From CALCHX01 sp035761165 (GTDB taxonomy: Bacteria; Gemmatimonadota; Gemmatimonadetes; Gemmatimonadales; Gemmatimonadaceae): a stretch of 35,743 bases of DNA. Shown piece after piece: positions 23,928 through 35,743 of this stretch (position 1 is the first letter of the stretch; every line of letters starts with the position of its first letter). The translations under genes and the position numbers were made by a program. The stretch is taken from NCBI GenBank assembly GCA_035761165.1, contig DASTRO010000341.1, positions 1-35,743 of the forward strand, written 5' to 3'. A model generated the notes under the pieces. It made no database searches. It was given only the letters and a program-made list of their open reading frames with translations, and had not been told where the DNA came from.

Positions 23928-25562
23928 TCAGCGCACTCCCCGCACGACCGGCGAGGCCGGCGCGATCGGCACGGCCGCGGTCCGGGTGGCCGCGCCGTTC
24001 TCCACCTGCTCCACCAGGCGCGTCAGCGAGGGCTCCATCCGTCGCAGTAGCGGCGCCGGATAGAGGCCGATCCAGATGAGCAGCGCGGCCAGCGGCACGA
24101 GCATGCCCGCCTCGCGCCAGTTCAGGTCCGCCAGCCGCCGGTTCTCCGGCCGATCGAGCGGGTTGAAGAGGATGCGCTGCACCGACCAGAGCATGTAGCA
24201 CGCGGAGAGGATCACGCCGATCGTGGCGGCCGTGGTCACCAGCGGGTAGCGGCCGAAGGAGCCGATGAGGACGAGGAACTCGCCCACGAACCCGAAGGTT
24301 CCCGGCACGGCGATGCTGCTGATGGTGGCGATCATCAGGAACGCCGCGTAGAGCGGCATGACGCGGGCGATGCCGCCGTAGGCGTCCAGCTGCCGGCTGT
24401 GCCGCCGGTCGTAGATCATCCCGATGAGCAGGAAGAGCGCGCCCGAGGAGAGCCCGTGGGCGAGCTGCACCATCATCGCGCCCTGCAGGCTCTCCGTGGA
24501 GAGCGCGAAGATGCCGAGGATGACGAAGCCCATGTGGCTCACCGACGAGTAGGCGATGAGCCGCTTGAAGTCCTCCTGCACCATGGCGACGAGCGCCGTG
24601 TAGAGGATGCCGGCGAGCGCCAGCCCGAGGATCACCGTGCGCACCGTGGAGTGGAGCACCACCCCGGGAAAGAGCGGCAGCACGATCCGCAGGAAGCCGT
24701 ACGTCCCCATCTTCAGCAGGATCGCCGCGAGGTCCACCGAGCCCTCGGTCGGAGCCTCCACGTGGGCGTCGGGCAGCCACGTGTGGAACGGGACGATCGG
24801 CACCTTCACCGCGAACGCCGCGAAGAAGGCCAGGAAGAGCCAGAACGACTCCTTCGGCGTCAGCCGCAGGTAGGCGATGGCGTTCTCGAACAGGAAGTTC
24901 GGCCGGTCGGGGCCGAGCCCTGCGGCGTACATCGCGTCGCCCGTCTTGTACCCGATGTAGAGGATCGCCACCAGCATGAAGAGCGATCCGATGAACGTGT
25001 ACAGGAAGAACTTCGTCCCCGCGTAGACGCGCCGCGGCCCGCCCCACACCCCGATGATGAGGAACATCGGGATGAGTACCAGCTCCCAGAAGAAGTAGAA
25101 CATCACCAGGTCGCGCGCCAGGAAGACGCCGATCATCCCGGTGGTCAGCACGAGGAAGAGCGCGTGATAGCTGTGCACCGCGCGGTCGATGCTCGTCCAG
25201 CTGCTCAGCACCGCGATCGGCAGCAGGAACGTCACCATCAGCACGAGCGGCAGCGAGATGCCGTCGATGCCGAGCGAGATGTGGACGCCCCAGTCGGGGA
25301 TCCAGAGCCACGTGCTGGTGAGCTGGAAGGGGGCGCCGGCCGGGTCGTACGCCCACCAGAGCCCGAGGCTCAGGACGAACTCGATGAGGAAGATCCCGAA
25401 CGGCAGCCAGCGGGCGAACGCCTCGTAGTTGCGGCCGACGTGCCCCGCCCGGTACTCGTAGACGCCGTGCAGCCAGGTGAGCACGGCGCCGATCACCGGC
25501 AGGAAGAGCAGCGTCGGCAGGATCCAGGTGTCGTAGCCGACGGAGAGGAGGAATTCGCGCAT
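23928..25562 (-). CDS. nuoM: NADH-quinone oxidoreductase subunit M
   Basis: Antiporter-like proton-pumping subunit of complex I. The 544 residues are slightly longer than the 509 of E. coli. The conserved Glu is in FFWELVLIPMFLIIG. The broken-helix segment is HTWLPDAHVEAPTEGSV, followed by the Lys of LLKMGTYGFLR. The later EDFKRLIAYSSVSHMGFV has the paired Lys. The C-terminal tail (last 30 residues) is polar and Ala/Pro-rich. The ATG at 25562 is four bases after the nuoL stop. Confidence 0.97.
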   Translation of the reverse strand: MREFLLSVGYDTWILPTLLFLPVIGAVLTWLHGVYEYRAGHVGRNYEAFARWLPFGIFLIEFVLSLGLWWAYDPAGAPFQLTSTWLWIPDWGVHISLGIDGISLPLVLMVTFLLPIAVLSSWTSIDRAVHSYHALFLVLTTGMIGVFLARDLVMFYFFWELVLIPMFLIIGVWGGPRRVYAGTKFFLYTFIGSLFMLVAILYIGYKTGDAMYAAGLGPDRPNFLFENAIAYLRLTPKESFWLFLAFFAAFAVKVPIVPFHTWLPDAHVEAPTEGSVDLAAILLKMGTYGFLRIVLPLFPGVVLHSTVRTVILGLALAGILYTALVAMVQEDFKRLIAYSSVSHMGFVILGIFALSTESLQGAMMVQLAHGLSSGALFLLIGMIYDRRHSRQLDAYGGIARVMPLYAAFLMIATISSIAVPGTFGFVGEFLVLIGSFGRYPLVTTAATIGVILSACYMLWSVQRILFNPLDRPENRRLADLNWREAGMLVPLAALLIWIGLYPAPLLRRMEPSLTRLVEQVENGAATRTAAVPIAPASPVVRGVR

Positions 25563-25566
25563 CGGG

Positions 25567-27867
<2,301 letters not shown>

Positions 27868-28161
27868 TCAGCCCTTGAGGAGGTTCATGTCCTTGACGTC
27901 CACCGACCGGAAGTGTCGGAAGACCGCGATGAAGATGGCCAGCCCCACCGAGGCCTCGGCCGCGGAGACGGTCATCACCAGCACCACGAACACCTGCCCC
28001 CCCACCCCGTGGAGCATCGACAGCGCGACGAGGCTCAGGTTCACGGCGTTGAGCATCAGCTCCACGCTCATGAAGAGGATGATCGCGTTGCGGCGGGTGA
28101 GCACGCCGACGACGCCGATGGTGAAGAGGACGGCCGAGAAGAAGAGGGCTTCCGAGATCAT
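27868..28161 (-). CDS. nuoK: NADH-quinone oxidoreductase subunit K
   Basis: Small three-helix membrane subunit of complex I. The 97 residues are standard. Glu34 (SVELMLNAVNL) and Glu69 (AAEASVGLA) correspond to the two membrane glutamates needed for proton transfer (Glu36 and Glu72 in E. coli). The ATG at 28161 follows the nuoJ stop by 16 bases, one of the few real gaps inside the operon. Confidence 0.97.
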   Translation of the reverse strand: MISEALFFSAVLFTIGVVGVLTRRNAIILFMSVELMLNAVNLSLVALSMLHGVGGQVFVVLVMTVSAAEASVGLAIFIAVFRHFRSVDVKDMNLLKG

Positions 28162-28177
28162 GCGAGCATCTCCGGCG

Positions 28178-28690
28178 TCACGTCCGCGACGAGCGCTTGG
28201 CGAGCACCACCGCCCCGACGATGGCGGCCAGCAGGAGCAGGCTCGACACCTCGAACGCCAGCAGGTAGTCGCGGAAGAGCGCGCCCGCCACCGGCGCGAC
28301 GGCGTTGGCCGGCCGCGGATCGAGCACCGCGTCGCGCGGCCACGGCGCGCGTGAGACGGAGAGGAGGAAGGCCAGCAGCACGAGCCCGAGCCCGCCGGCG
28401 CCGAGGCGCCAGCCCAGGCTCCGGATGTCGCTGATCGCGTCGGCGTGCCCGAGGTTCAGGAGCATCACCACGAAGAGGAAGACCACCATGATCGCGCCGG
28501 CGTAGATCAGCACCTGCACCGCGCCGACGAAGTGCGCGCCCATCATGACGTAGAGCGCGGCCAGCGACACCATGACGTTCACCAGCCAGAGGGCCGCCGC
28601 GACGGGGCTCTTCCGCGTCACGAAGAGCAGCGCCGACGCCACCGCGATCAGCCCGAACAGGTAGAACACGAACTGGTAGAAGAGCGTCAT
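28178..28690 (-). CDS. nuoJ: NADH-quinone oxidoreductase subunit J
   Basis: Membrane subunit next to the quinone-linked half of complex I. The 170 residues give five hydrophobic helices. The third contains VGAVQVLIYAGAIMVVFLFVVML, the most conserved NuoJ segment, which holds the pi-bulge region. I chose the ATG at 28690, which overlaps the nuoI stop in an ATGA; the reading frame upstream of it is a shadow of nuoI. Confidence 0.96.
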   Translation of the reverse strand: MTLFYQFVFYLFGLIAVASALLFVTRKSPVAAALWLVNVMVSLAALYVMMGAHFVGAVQVLIYAGAIMVVFLFVVMLLNLGHADAISDIRSLGWRLGAGGLGLVLLAFLLSVSRAPWPRDAVLDPRPANAVAPVAGALFRDYLLAFEVSSLLLLAAIVGAVVLAKRSSRT

Positions 28691-29184
28691 TCGCCCCTCG
28701 GGTCGGCCGGGTCCCACATCTCGCACACCGGATGCGTCTGGGCGGTGAGCCGCTCCAAGTCGTAGACGAAGCCCGCCCGGCTGTATTCGGAGTTCTCGTA
28801 GTGCCGCCCGACGTGGATCGCCTCCTCCGGGCACACCTCCTGGCAGTAGCCGCAGAAGATGCAGCGGAACTCGTCGATCTCGAAGAGCAGCGGATAGCGG
28901 TTGCCCTCCTCGTCCTCTCCCGGCACCAGCTTGATGCAGTTGGCCGGGCAGACGGTGGGACAGAGCCCGCAGGCGACGCACTTCGCCTTGCCCGTCTCGG
29001 TGGTGAGCATGCGGTGCGTGCCGCGCCACCGCGGCGAGAGCTCCCACTTCTTCTCCGGGTACTCGAGCGTGACCTTGTGCGGATGGACCAGGTGCTTGAA
29101 GGTGTGCACCATCCCGCGCAGGGTGGCGCGCACGTAGCTCACCTGCTCCACCGGCCGGTCCAGGACCTTCACGTTGATCGCCAT
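28687..29184 (-). CDS. nuoI: NADH-quinone oxidoreductase subunit I (2x 4Fe-4S)
   Basis: Ferredoxin-like subunit carrying clusters N6a and N6b in the arm of complex I that leads to quinone. The 165 residues include two classical 4Fe-4S motifs: Cys69, 72, 75 and 79 (CVACGLCPTVCP) and Cys108, 111, 114 and 118 (CIFCGYCQEVCP). The ATG at 29184 overlaps the nuoH stop in an ATGA, and its own stop overlaps the nuoJ start. Confidence 0.97.
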   Translation of the reverse strand: MAINVKVLDRPVEQVSYVRATLRGMVHTFKHLVHPHKVTLEYPEKKWELSPRWRGTHRMLTTETGKAKCVACGLCPTVCPANCIKLVPGEDEEGNRYPLLFEIDEFRCIFCGYCQEVCPEEAIHVGRHYENSEYSRAGFVYDLERLTAQTHPVCEMWDPADPRGE

Positions 29185-30470
29185 CAGTCCCCCGCGTAGG
29201 CCGAGCGTGGCGCGTGGCGCCCCACCGACCGGAGTTGCGCCAGCTCCTCGTCGCTGAGCCGTCCGCTGGCCGGGCTCACCATCCGCCCGCGGTCGAGCAG
29301 GCCGAAGACGACCACGAGCAGCAGGATGTTCACGCCGAGCAGCACGGCGCCGCGCACCGCCTCGCTCGTCACGCCGGCGGCGTCCAGCGCCAGCACCACG
29401 CCGGCCACGATCACGATGTAGACGAGCACCAGCGGCAGCAGCACCCGCCAGCCGAGCGCCATGAGCTGGTCGTAGCGGAAGCGCGGCAGCGTCCAGCGCA
29501 CCCACATGTAGGTGAAGATGAAGAAGCCCACCTTGGCCGCGAACGCGAGCAGGGTGAGGACGGTCTTCAGCACGCTCCACGGCGGCACGTTGTCCCAGCT
29601 CGTGAACGGGATGTCCCAGCCGCCGAAGAAGAGCGTCGCCATCAGCGCGCTCATCGTCATCATGGCGGCGTACTCGGCGATGAAGAACATCGAGAACTTC
29701 ATCGACGAGTACTCCGTGTGGTAGCCGGCCACGAGCTCGGATTCCGCCTCCGGCAGGTCGAACGGCAGCCGGTTCGTCTCGGCGAAGGCGGCGATGAGGA
29801 AGATGATCCAGCCGAGCGTCAGGTTGAGCACGTTCCACCAGCCCGACATCTGCTGCGCCACCACCGCCGAGAGCGTCACGTTCCCCGCCAGCAGCAGGAC
29901 GGGGATGATGGACATGCCCAGCGCGATCTCGTACGACACCATCTGCGCGCTGGCGCGGAGGCCGCCGAGCAGCGCGTACTTGTTGTTGGAGCTCCAGCCG
30001 GCGAGGGTGACCCCGTAGACGCCGAGCGAGGAGATGGCCACCACGAAGAGGTAGCCGATCGGCAGGTCGGCGACGACCATGTCCACCAGTCCCCACGGCG
30101 TGGGCAGTGGCGCGGCGAACGGGATCACCGCCCAGGCGATGAGCGCCGGGATGAAGGAGAGCGCCGGCGCGAGCACGAAGATCGGCTTGTAGATGCCCGC
30201 CGGCTCGCTCTCCTCCTTCATGAAATTCTTGAGACCGTCGGCCGCCGGCTGCAGCAGGCCGCCGGGGCCGACGCGGTTGGGGCCTTTCCGGTCCTGGATC
30301 CAGGCGGCGATCTTCCGCTCCGCGAGCGTGAGCATGGCGACCGTCACCATGTAGACGCTGAAGACCGCCAGCATCTTCACGATCGTGAAGACGATGAAGA
30401 CGCCGGTCGTCACCTCGCGTTGCGGGTCGGCGGCCTGCAGCAGGGCGGCGATGCCCGGGCCGAGGGTCAT
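29184..30470 (-). CDS. nuoH: NADH-quinone oxidoreductase subunit H
   Basis: Membrane subunit that forms the quinone entry chamber and couples it to the pumps. At 428 residues it is longer than the 325 of E. coli, with extra N-terminal residues and a polar C-terminal tail of about 35 residues (ending RSVGRHAPRSAYAGD). The signatures are AERKIAAWIQDRKGPNRVGP and, in the third loop, ETNRLPFDLPEAESELVAG. I chose the ATG at 30470, which overlaps the nuoG stop in an ATGA. Confidence 0.97.
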   Translation of the reverse strand: MTLGPGIAALLQAADPQREVTTGVFIVFTIVKMLAVFSVYMVTVAMLTLAERKIAAWIQDRKGPNRVGPGGLLQPAADGLKNFMKEESEPAGIYKPIFVLAPALSFIPALIAWAVIPFAAPLPTPWGLVDMVVADLPIGYLFVVAISSLGVYGVTLAGWSSNNKYALLGGLRASAQMVSYEIALGMSIIPVLLLAGNVTLSAVVAQQMSGWWNVLNLTLGWIIFLIAAFAETNRLPFDLPEAESELVAGYHTEYSSMKFSMFFIAEYAAMMTMSALMATLFFGGWDIPFTSWDNVPPWSVLKTVLTLLAFAAKVGFFIFTYMWVRWTLPRFRYDQLMALGWRVLLPLVLVYIVIVAGVVLALDAAGVTSEAVRGAVLLGVNILLLVVVFGLLDRGRMVSPASGRLSDEELAQLRSVGRHAPRSAYAGD

Positions 30471-32049
30471 GCACCCTCCGTGGCCGCGCCGGCCGTCGTG
30501 GCCACCGCCGCGCCGCGCAGCCCCAGCGTGGCGTAGCTCATCCCCTCGAACGCCGGATGCGCGCCCGCGAGCGCGGCGAAGGCATCCTCGGCGGTGAAGT
30601 GTCCCGGCCCGCCGCCCAGCGCCGCCACCAGGTCGCCGAGCACCCACCAGCTCGGCCGGGCCAGGCCGGGGGCGGCCTTGGCCTGCTGGAAGCGCTGCAC
30701 GCGGCCGCGGAGGTTCGTGAACGTCCCCTCCTCCTCGGCGAAGTTGGCGATCGGCAGCACCACGTCGGCCACCGGCACCGCAACGGGCGGCGCGGTCGTG
30801 CCGACGACGATGACCGCGGAGGCCCGTGCCAGGTCGTCGCTCCCGACGTCCACCAGCGCATCGTCCGCGACGACGAGGACGTCCCCGTCGGCGAGGCCGT
30901 CGATCGGCCGCTCTCGGCGGGCCAAGCCCATGAGCTCGGCGCCCGCCGCGTTGGCCGCGCGGTCGGTGCGCAGCGCCAGGTCGTCGACGCCGGGGAGCGG
31001 CGCCTCCTCGCCGGTCTCGACGCGGAAGGCCCCCTCGCCGCCCGTGAGCTCGGTGAGCCGGCGGAGCAGGAAGAGCGCCTCGTTGGAGAGCATCGGCGAG
31101 GCGACGACGAAGGCGCGGCGGCCGCGCAGCAGCCCGGCCGCCGCCTCCAGCGCCACGTCCCAGTCCACCGGGCCGAGCGCGCCGCCGCGCCGCACGTGCG
31201 GCAGCTCCACACGATCCGCCCGGTTGAGCCAGCGGTAATTGAGCCGCCCGTAGTCGCACATGTAGAAGGCGTTGACCTCCTCGTTCGGGCGGGGGCGCAT
31301 GCGCACGACCACGTTGTCGCGCGTCTCGATCATCGCGTTGCAGCCCTGGGAGCAGTTGGGGCAGATGGAGGCCGCACGGTCCAGCTCCCACGCCCGCGCC
31401 TTGTTGAGGAAGTCCTTCGAGAGCAGCGCGCCCACCGGGCACAGGTCGACGACGTTCGCCGCCCAGGGGTGGGTGAGCCCGTGGTCGGGGAAGATCCCGA
31501 TCACGGCCCGGTCACCGCGCTCGCTCACGTTGAGCACGGGATCCTGCGCGACCTCGTCCATGAAGCGCACGCAGCGCGTGCAGAGGATGCAGCGGTTGGT
31601 GACGTACATGACGTCGCCGCCGAAGTCCTCCGCCGGGTTGAAGCGCTTCGGGTCGCGCAGCCGCGACTCCTTGCGCCCCTCCGCGAAGGTGTAGTCCTGC
31701 AGCTCGCACTCGCCCGACTGGTCGCAGATCGGGCAGTCGAGCGGGTGGTTGACGAGGAGCAGCTCGAGCACGCCCTTGCGTGCCTCGCGGGCCTTCTCGG
31801 AGTGGACGTGCACCACCTGCCCCTCGCCCGCCGCGGTGGCGCAGGCCGGGGCGAGCTTGGGCATCTTCTCCACCTCGACGAGGCACATGCGGCAGACGCC
31901 CGCCACCGGGAGCCCCGGGTGGTAGCAGTAGTGCGGGATGAGCACGCCCGCCGTCTTCGCCGCCTCGAGGATGGAGGTGCCCGCCGGCACGGTCACCGGC
32001 CGGCCCTCGATCGTCAGGTTGACCACCTTGGGTGCTGTGGGTGCTGTCA

Positions 32050-32050
<1 letters not shown>
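30467..32050 (-). CDS. nuoG: NADH-quinone oxidoreductase subunit G, short form with N7 ligands
   Basis: Iron-sulfur subunit of the NADH arm. The 527 residues are far fewer than the 908 of E. coli or about 780 of Thermus, the loss being in the molybdopterin-type C-terminal region. All cluster ligands are present: N1b at Cys42, 53, 56 and 70; N5 at His102, Cys106, 109 and 115; N4 at Cys154, 157, 160 and 204. A further C-x2-C-x3-C-x27-C set at Cys230, 233, 237 and 265 matches cluster N7, which only some bacteria have. A late GTFTNLRGRVQRF is also typical of NuoG. The ATG at 32050 overlaps the nuoF stop. Confidence 0.95.
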
Positions 32051-33362
<1,312 letters not shown>

Positions 33363-33363
<1 letters not shown>

Positions 33364-33971
33364 CAGTCGAGCTCCGCGAGGATGGCCGGGACGCCCTCCG
33401 GCGTGACCGACTCGAGAAAGCGCTCGTTGATCATCACGGGGGTGGGAAAGCCGCAGGCCCCCAGGCATTCGACCTCGATGACGGTGAAGCGCCCGTCCGC
33501 GGAGGTGACGCCCAGCTCGCCGCAGCCGGTCTGCTCCAGGAAGGCCCTGACGACCTCCTCGGCGCCGCACACGTGGCAGGGCGTCGTCGTGCAGACCTGC
33601 ACGAAGTGGCGGCCCACCGGGTGCTGGTGGTACATGGTGTAGAAGGTCACCACGCCCTTCACGTACGCGGGCGTGAGCTCCAGCGCCTCGGCCACCTCGG
33701 CCATCGCCGCGTCGCTCACCCAGCCGCGGTCCTCCTGCACCATCCAGAGCGCCGGCAGGAGCGCCGCCATCTTGCTCGGGTAGCGCGTCAGCAGCTCGTC
33801 GAGCTGGCGCCGCCGCTCGCCCACGAACACGGGCACGTAGGGCCCATGGTCGTGGCCGTGCTGCGGGTCCGGGTCGAGTGGCAGGGCACGCGTCGGGCCG
33901 GCGGCCGCGCCGCTCTCCGGTCGACCGCTGTCATTGGAGCCGGTCGTGCTCTCCCGGTTCGCGTCGCTCAC
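33363..33971 (-). CDS. nuoE: NADH-quinone oxidoreductase subunit E, with polar N-terminal extension
   Basis: Thioredoxin-like subunit with 2Fe-2S cluster N1a. The ligands are Cys127, Cys132, Cys169 and Cys173 (CTTTPC and CLGAC). The GTG at 33971, overlapping the nuoD stop in a GTGA, gives 202 residues, against about 166 in E. coli. The extra is a Ser/Asn/Pro-rich and then His/Asp-rich N-terminus (residues 1-48). A later start cannot be excluded, but the stop/start overlap seen at nearly every other nuo junction favours this one. Confidence 0.93.
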
Positions 33972-35281
33972 CGGTCGATCTCTCCCATCACGATGTCGAT
34001 GCTCGCATTGATGGCGATCACGTCGGAGAGGAGGTGTCCCTCCACCAGCCGCGGGATCGCCGAGAGGTTGACGAAGGAGGGCGGCCGGATGCGCCAGCGC
34101 ACCGGCTTCGACGTCCCGTCGGAGACCATGTAATAGCCCTTCTCTCCCTTCGGGCTCTCGACGGCCACGTAGCACTCGCCGGCCGGCGGACGGGGGCCCT
34201 CCATGACCAGCTTGAAGTGGTGGATCATCGACTCCATGCCGCTCGTCGCCTTCGACTTGGGCGGCAGGATGACGCGCGGGTCGTCGACGTTCACCGGCCC
34301 ACCGGGGAGCCGCTCGACGGCCTGCTCGAGGATGCGCACCGACTGCCGCATCTCCTCCACCCGCACGAGGTAGCGGTCGTAGACGTCGCCGTGCGTGCCG
34401 ACCGGGACGTCGAAGTCGTACGTCTCGTAGTCCAGGTACGGGAAGTCCTTGCGCACGTCGTAGGCGACGCCGGAGGCGCGCAGCATCGGGCCGGAGAGGC
34501 CGTGGTTGATGGCCTCCTCCGGCCCGATCGCGCCCAGGCCCACCGTCCGTCCCGTCCAGATCGCGTTGCGCGTCAGCATCTTCTCCGTCTCGTCCAGCGT
34601 ACGCGGCAGCGAGCGGAGGAAGGAGCGCAGCCCGTCGGTCCAGCCCTCGGGGATGTCGGCCGCCATGCCGCCGACGCGCGTCGCCGTCGTGGTGAGCCGC
34701 GCGCCCACCCAGGCCTCGAGCAGGTTGTAGACGGTCTCGCGCTCCTGGAAGAGCCAGAGGAAGGGCGTGAACGCCCCGATGTCGACGCAGGTCGTGCCGA
34801 GCCAGACCAGGTGCGAGATGATGCGCGAGAGCTCCATCGCGATGACGCGCAGCACCGTGCACCGCTCCGTGACGTCGATGCCGAACAGCCGCTCGGCGCC
34901 GATCACGAAGGCGACGTTGTTGCCGATCGAGTTGAGGTAGTCCTCGCGGTCCGTCCAGGGGATGATCTGGTTGTACTGGCGGTACTCGCCGATCTTCTCG
35001 AAGCCGCAGTGCAGGTAGCCGATGTGCGGGATGCAGCGCACCACCGTCTCGCCGTCCAGCTCGAGGACCAGCCGCAGCACGCCGTGCGTGGCGGGGTGCT
35101 GCGGCCCGATGTTGATCAGCATGTGCTCGCCGCCGAGGTCGGGCTCCAGGGCGGGGGGCGCCTCCACGGCGACCGGTGCGCCGCCCTCGTCCGTGACGAG
35201 CGGCACGCGCTGCGGCCGGCCGTGCCGGTCCAGCCCCGTCGTCGAGAGCTCGACCTCCACCGTGCGCTTCTTGGTGGCCAT
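33968..35281 (-). CDS. nuoD: NADH-quinone oxidoreductase subunit D
   Basis: The 49-kDa-type subunit lining the quinone pocket. The 437 residues include the signature INIGPQHPATHGVLRLVLELDGE (residues 56-78), whose His contacts the quinone headgroup, and the later PHIGYLHCGFEK. The C-terminus ends DIVMGEIDR, as usual. The first 45 residues are a charged extension. The protein is separate from NuoC rather than fused as in E. coli. The ATG at 35281 is one base after the nuoC stop. Confidence 0.97.
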   Translation of the reverse strand: MATKKRTVEVELSTTGLDRHGRPQRVPLVTDEGGAPVAVEAPPALEPDLGGEHMLINIGPQHPATHGVLRLVLELDGETVVRCIPHIGYLHCGFEKIGEYRQYNQIIPWTDREDYLNSIGNNVAFVIGAERLFGIDVTERCTVLRVIAMELSRIISHLVWLGTTCVDIGAFTPFLWLFQERETVYNLLEAWVGARLTTTATRVGGMAADIPEGWTDGLRSFLRSLPRTLDETEKMLTRNAIWTGRTVGLGAIGPEEAINHGLSGPMLRASGVAYDVRKDFPYLDYETYDFDVPVGTHGDVYDRYLVRVEEMRQSVRILEQAVERLPGGPVNVDDPRVILPPKSKATSGMESMIHHFKLVMEGPRPPAGECYVAVESPKGEKGYYMVSDGTSKPVRWRIRPPSFVNLSAIPRLVEGHLLSDVIAINASIDIVMGEIDR

Positions 35282-35282
35282 G

Positions 35283-35743
35283 CTACTCTCCCGTCCGCTC
35301 GCCGATGGCGAGCCGCTCGCGCATCTCCACCGGGAGCTCGGCGAACGCGTCGGCGATGGAGAGCTCCTCCATCGAGTAGCGCGCCTCGGGGTTGGCGGCG
35401 AGCGCCTGGCGCAGCTGCTCGGAGCGGCTGAAGCGGCCGCGGAGCGGGAAGTCCTTCCGCAGCGGGAAGCCCTCGCGATAGCCCTCCCACATGAGGAGGC
35501 GCCGCAGGTCGGGGTGGCCGGCGAAGCGGATGCCGAACATGTCGAAGCACTCGCGCTCCAGCCAGTCCGCCGCCTTGTAGACGGGCCAGACGCTGGGCAC
35601 CTCGAGCGGCCCGGTCTTGGGCAGCTCGGCCTTGAGGCGCAGGAAGCGGCGGTAGGGGAGCGAGCGCAGGTGCCACACCACCTCGAGCGGCCGCTCCAGG
35701 TCGCGGTACTCCACGGCCGTCAGGTCGGAGAGATAGTCGTAGA
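35283..35743 (-). CDS. nuoC: NADH-quinone oxidoreductase subunit C (5' end cut by window)
   Basis: The 30-kDa-type subunit of the connecting arm. The gene enters from the right edge in frame: the first complete codons read YDYLSDLTAVEYRDLE, matching the conserved FDYLSDLTAVDY segment, so the GTG at 35714 is an internal Val and not the start. The signature ERECFDMFGIRFAGHPDLRRLLMWEGYREGFPLRKDFPL is present in its normal place. It ends in TAG, the only non-TGA stop checked in this operon. nuoA and nuoB are expected upstream. Confidence 0.95.
   Translation of the reverse strand, partial: YDYLSDLTAVEYRDLERPLEVVWHLRSLPYRRFLRLKAELPKTGPLEVPSVWPVYKAADWLERECFDMFGIRFAGHPDLRRLLMWEGYREGFPLRKDFPLRGRFSRSEQLRQALAANPEARYSMEELSIADAFAELPVEMRERLAIGERTGE

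Overview
The window is a very GC-rich, gene-dense bacterial chromosome segment. All 36 protein genes lie on the minus strand, so the order of transcription runs from high to low coordinates. No tRNA, rRNA, CRISPR array, insertion sequence or prophage is visible, and no gap between genes reaches 300 bases; the longest is about 198 bases, at 13893-14090. Many genes meet in 4-base ATGA or GTGA stop/start overlaps, and GTG starts are very common. The cell is clearly Gram-negative, because it has a KDO (lipopolysaccharide core sugar) pathway and an outer-membrane barrel protein. It respires aerobically or anaerobically through a complete-looking complex I. The extreme GC, the gene orders and the barrel-protein style suggest Gemmatimonadota or a similar high-GC Gram-negative phylum, but this is inference and no taxonomic marker is decisive.

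Layout in order of transcription. (1) 35743-22388: the respiratory NADH dehydrogenase operon nuoC-D-E-F-G-H-I-J-K-L-M-N. nuoC is cut by the window edge, and nuoA and nuoB are presumably just outside. A strong 13-bp hairpin follows nuoN. (2) 22326-18480: a phosphomannomutase/phosphoglucomutase gene and a large UPF0182 membrane protein. (3) 18445-14553: a promoter-like site, then a carbamate kinase, sucC and sucD (succinyl-CoA synthetase) and an EIIA-like/CBS-domain protein, all joined by GTGA overlaps. (4) 14510-14091: ndk, followed by a repeat-rich intergenic stretch carrying a second promoter-like site.

(5) 13892-7926: the classical fatty-acid cluster yceD-rpmF-plsX-fabH-fabD-fabG-acpP-fabF, which supplies malonyl-ACP, the initiating condensation, one reductase and the elongating condensation. 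It is tied to phospholipid synthesis through plsX and to ribosome assembly through yceD and rpmF. (6) 7924-5281: ispF (isoprenoid precursors), a DedA membrane protein, a XerC/XerD recombinase and a glutamine amidotransferase (pabA/trpG). (7) 5293-1: an outer-membrane barrel protein, then the KDO module kdsB-pyrG-kdsA-kdsC. In this module PyrG makes the CTP that KdsB uses, and KdsA and KdsC make the KDO. kdsC runs off the left edge.

The content is mostly core metabolism, and I found no convincing new system. The points most worth a second look are: a 17-bp extended -10 motif shared by the two best promoters, one of which would give a nearly leaderless mRNA; a histidine-rich insertion in NuoL; a short NuoG that keeps the ligands of the optional N7 cluster; the hairpin after nuoN; the short tandem repeats before yceD; and the pairing of carbamate kinase with sucCD.
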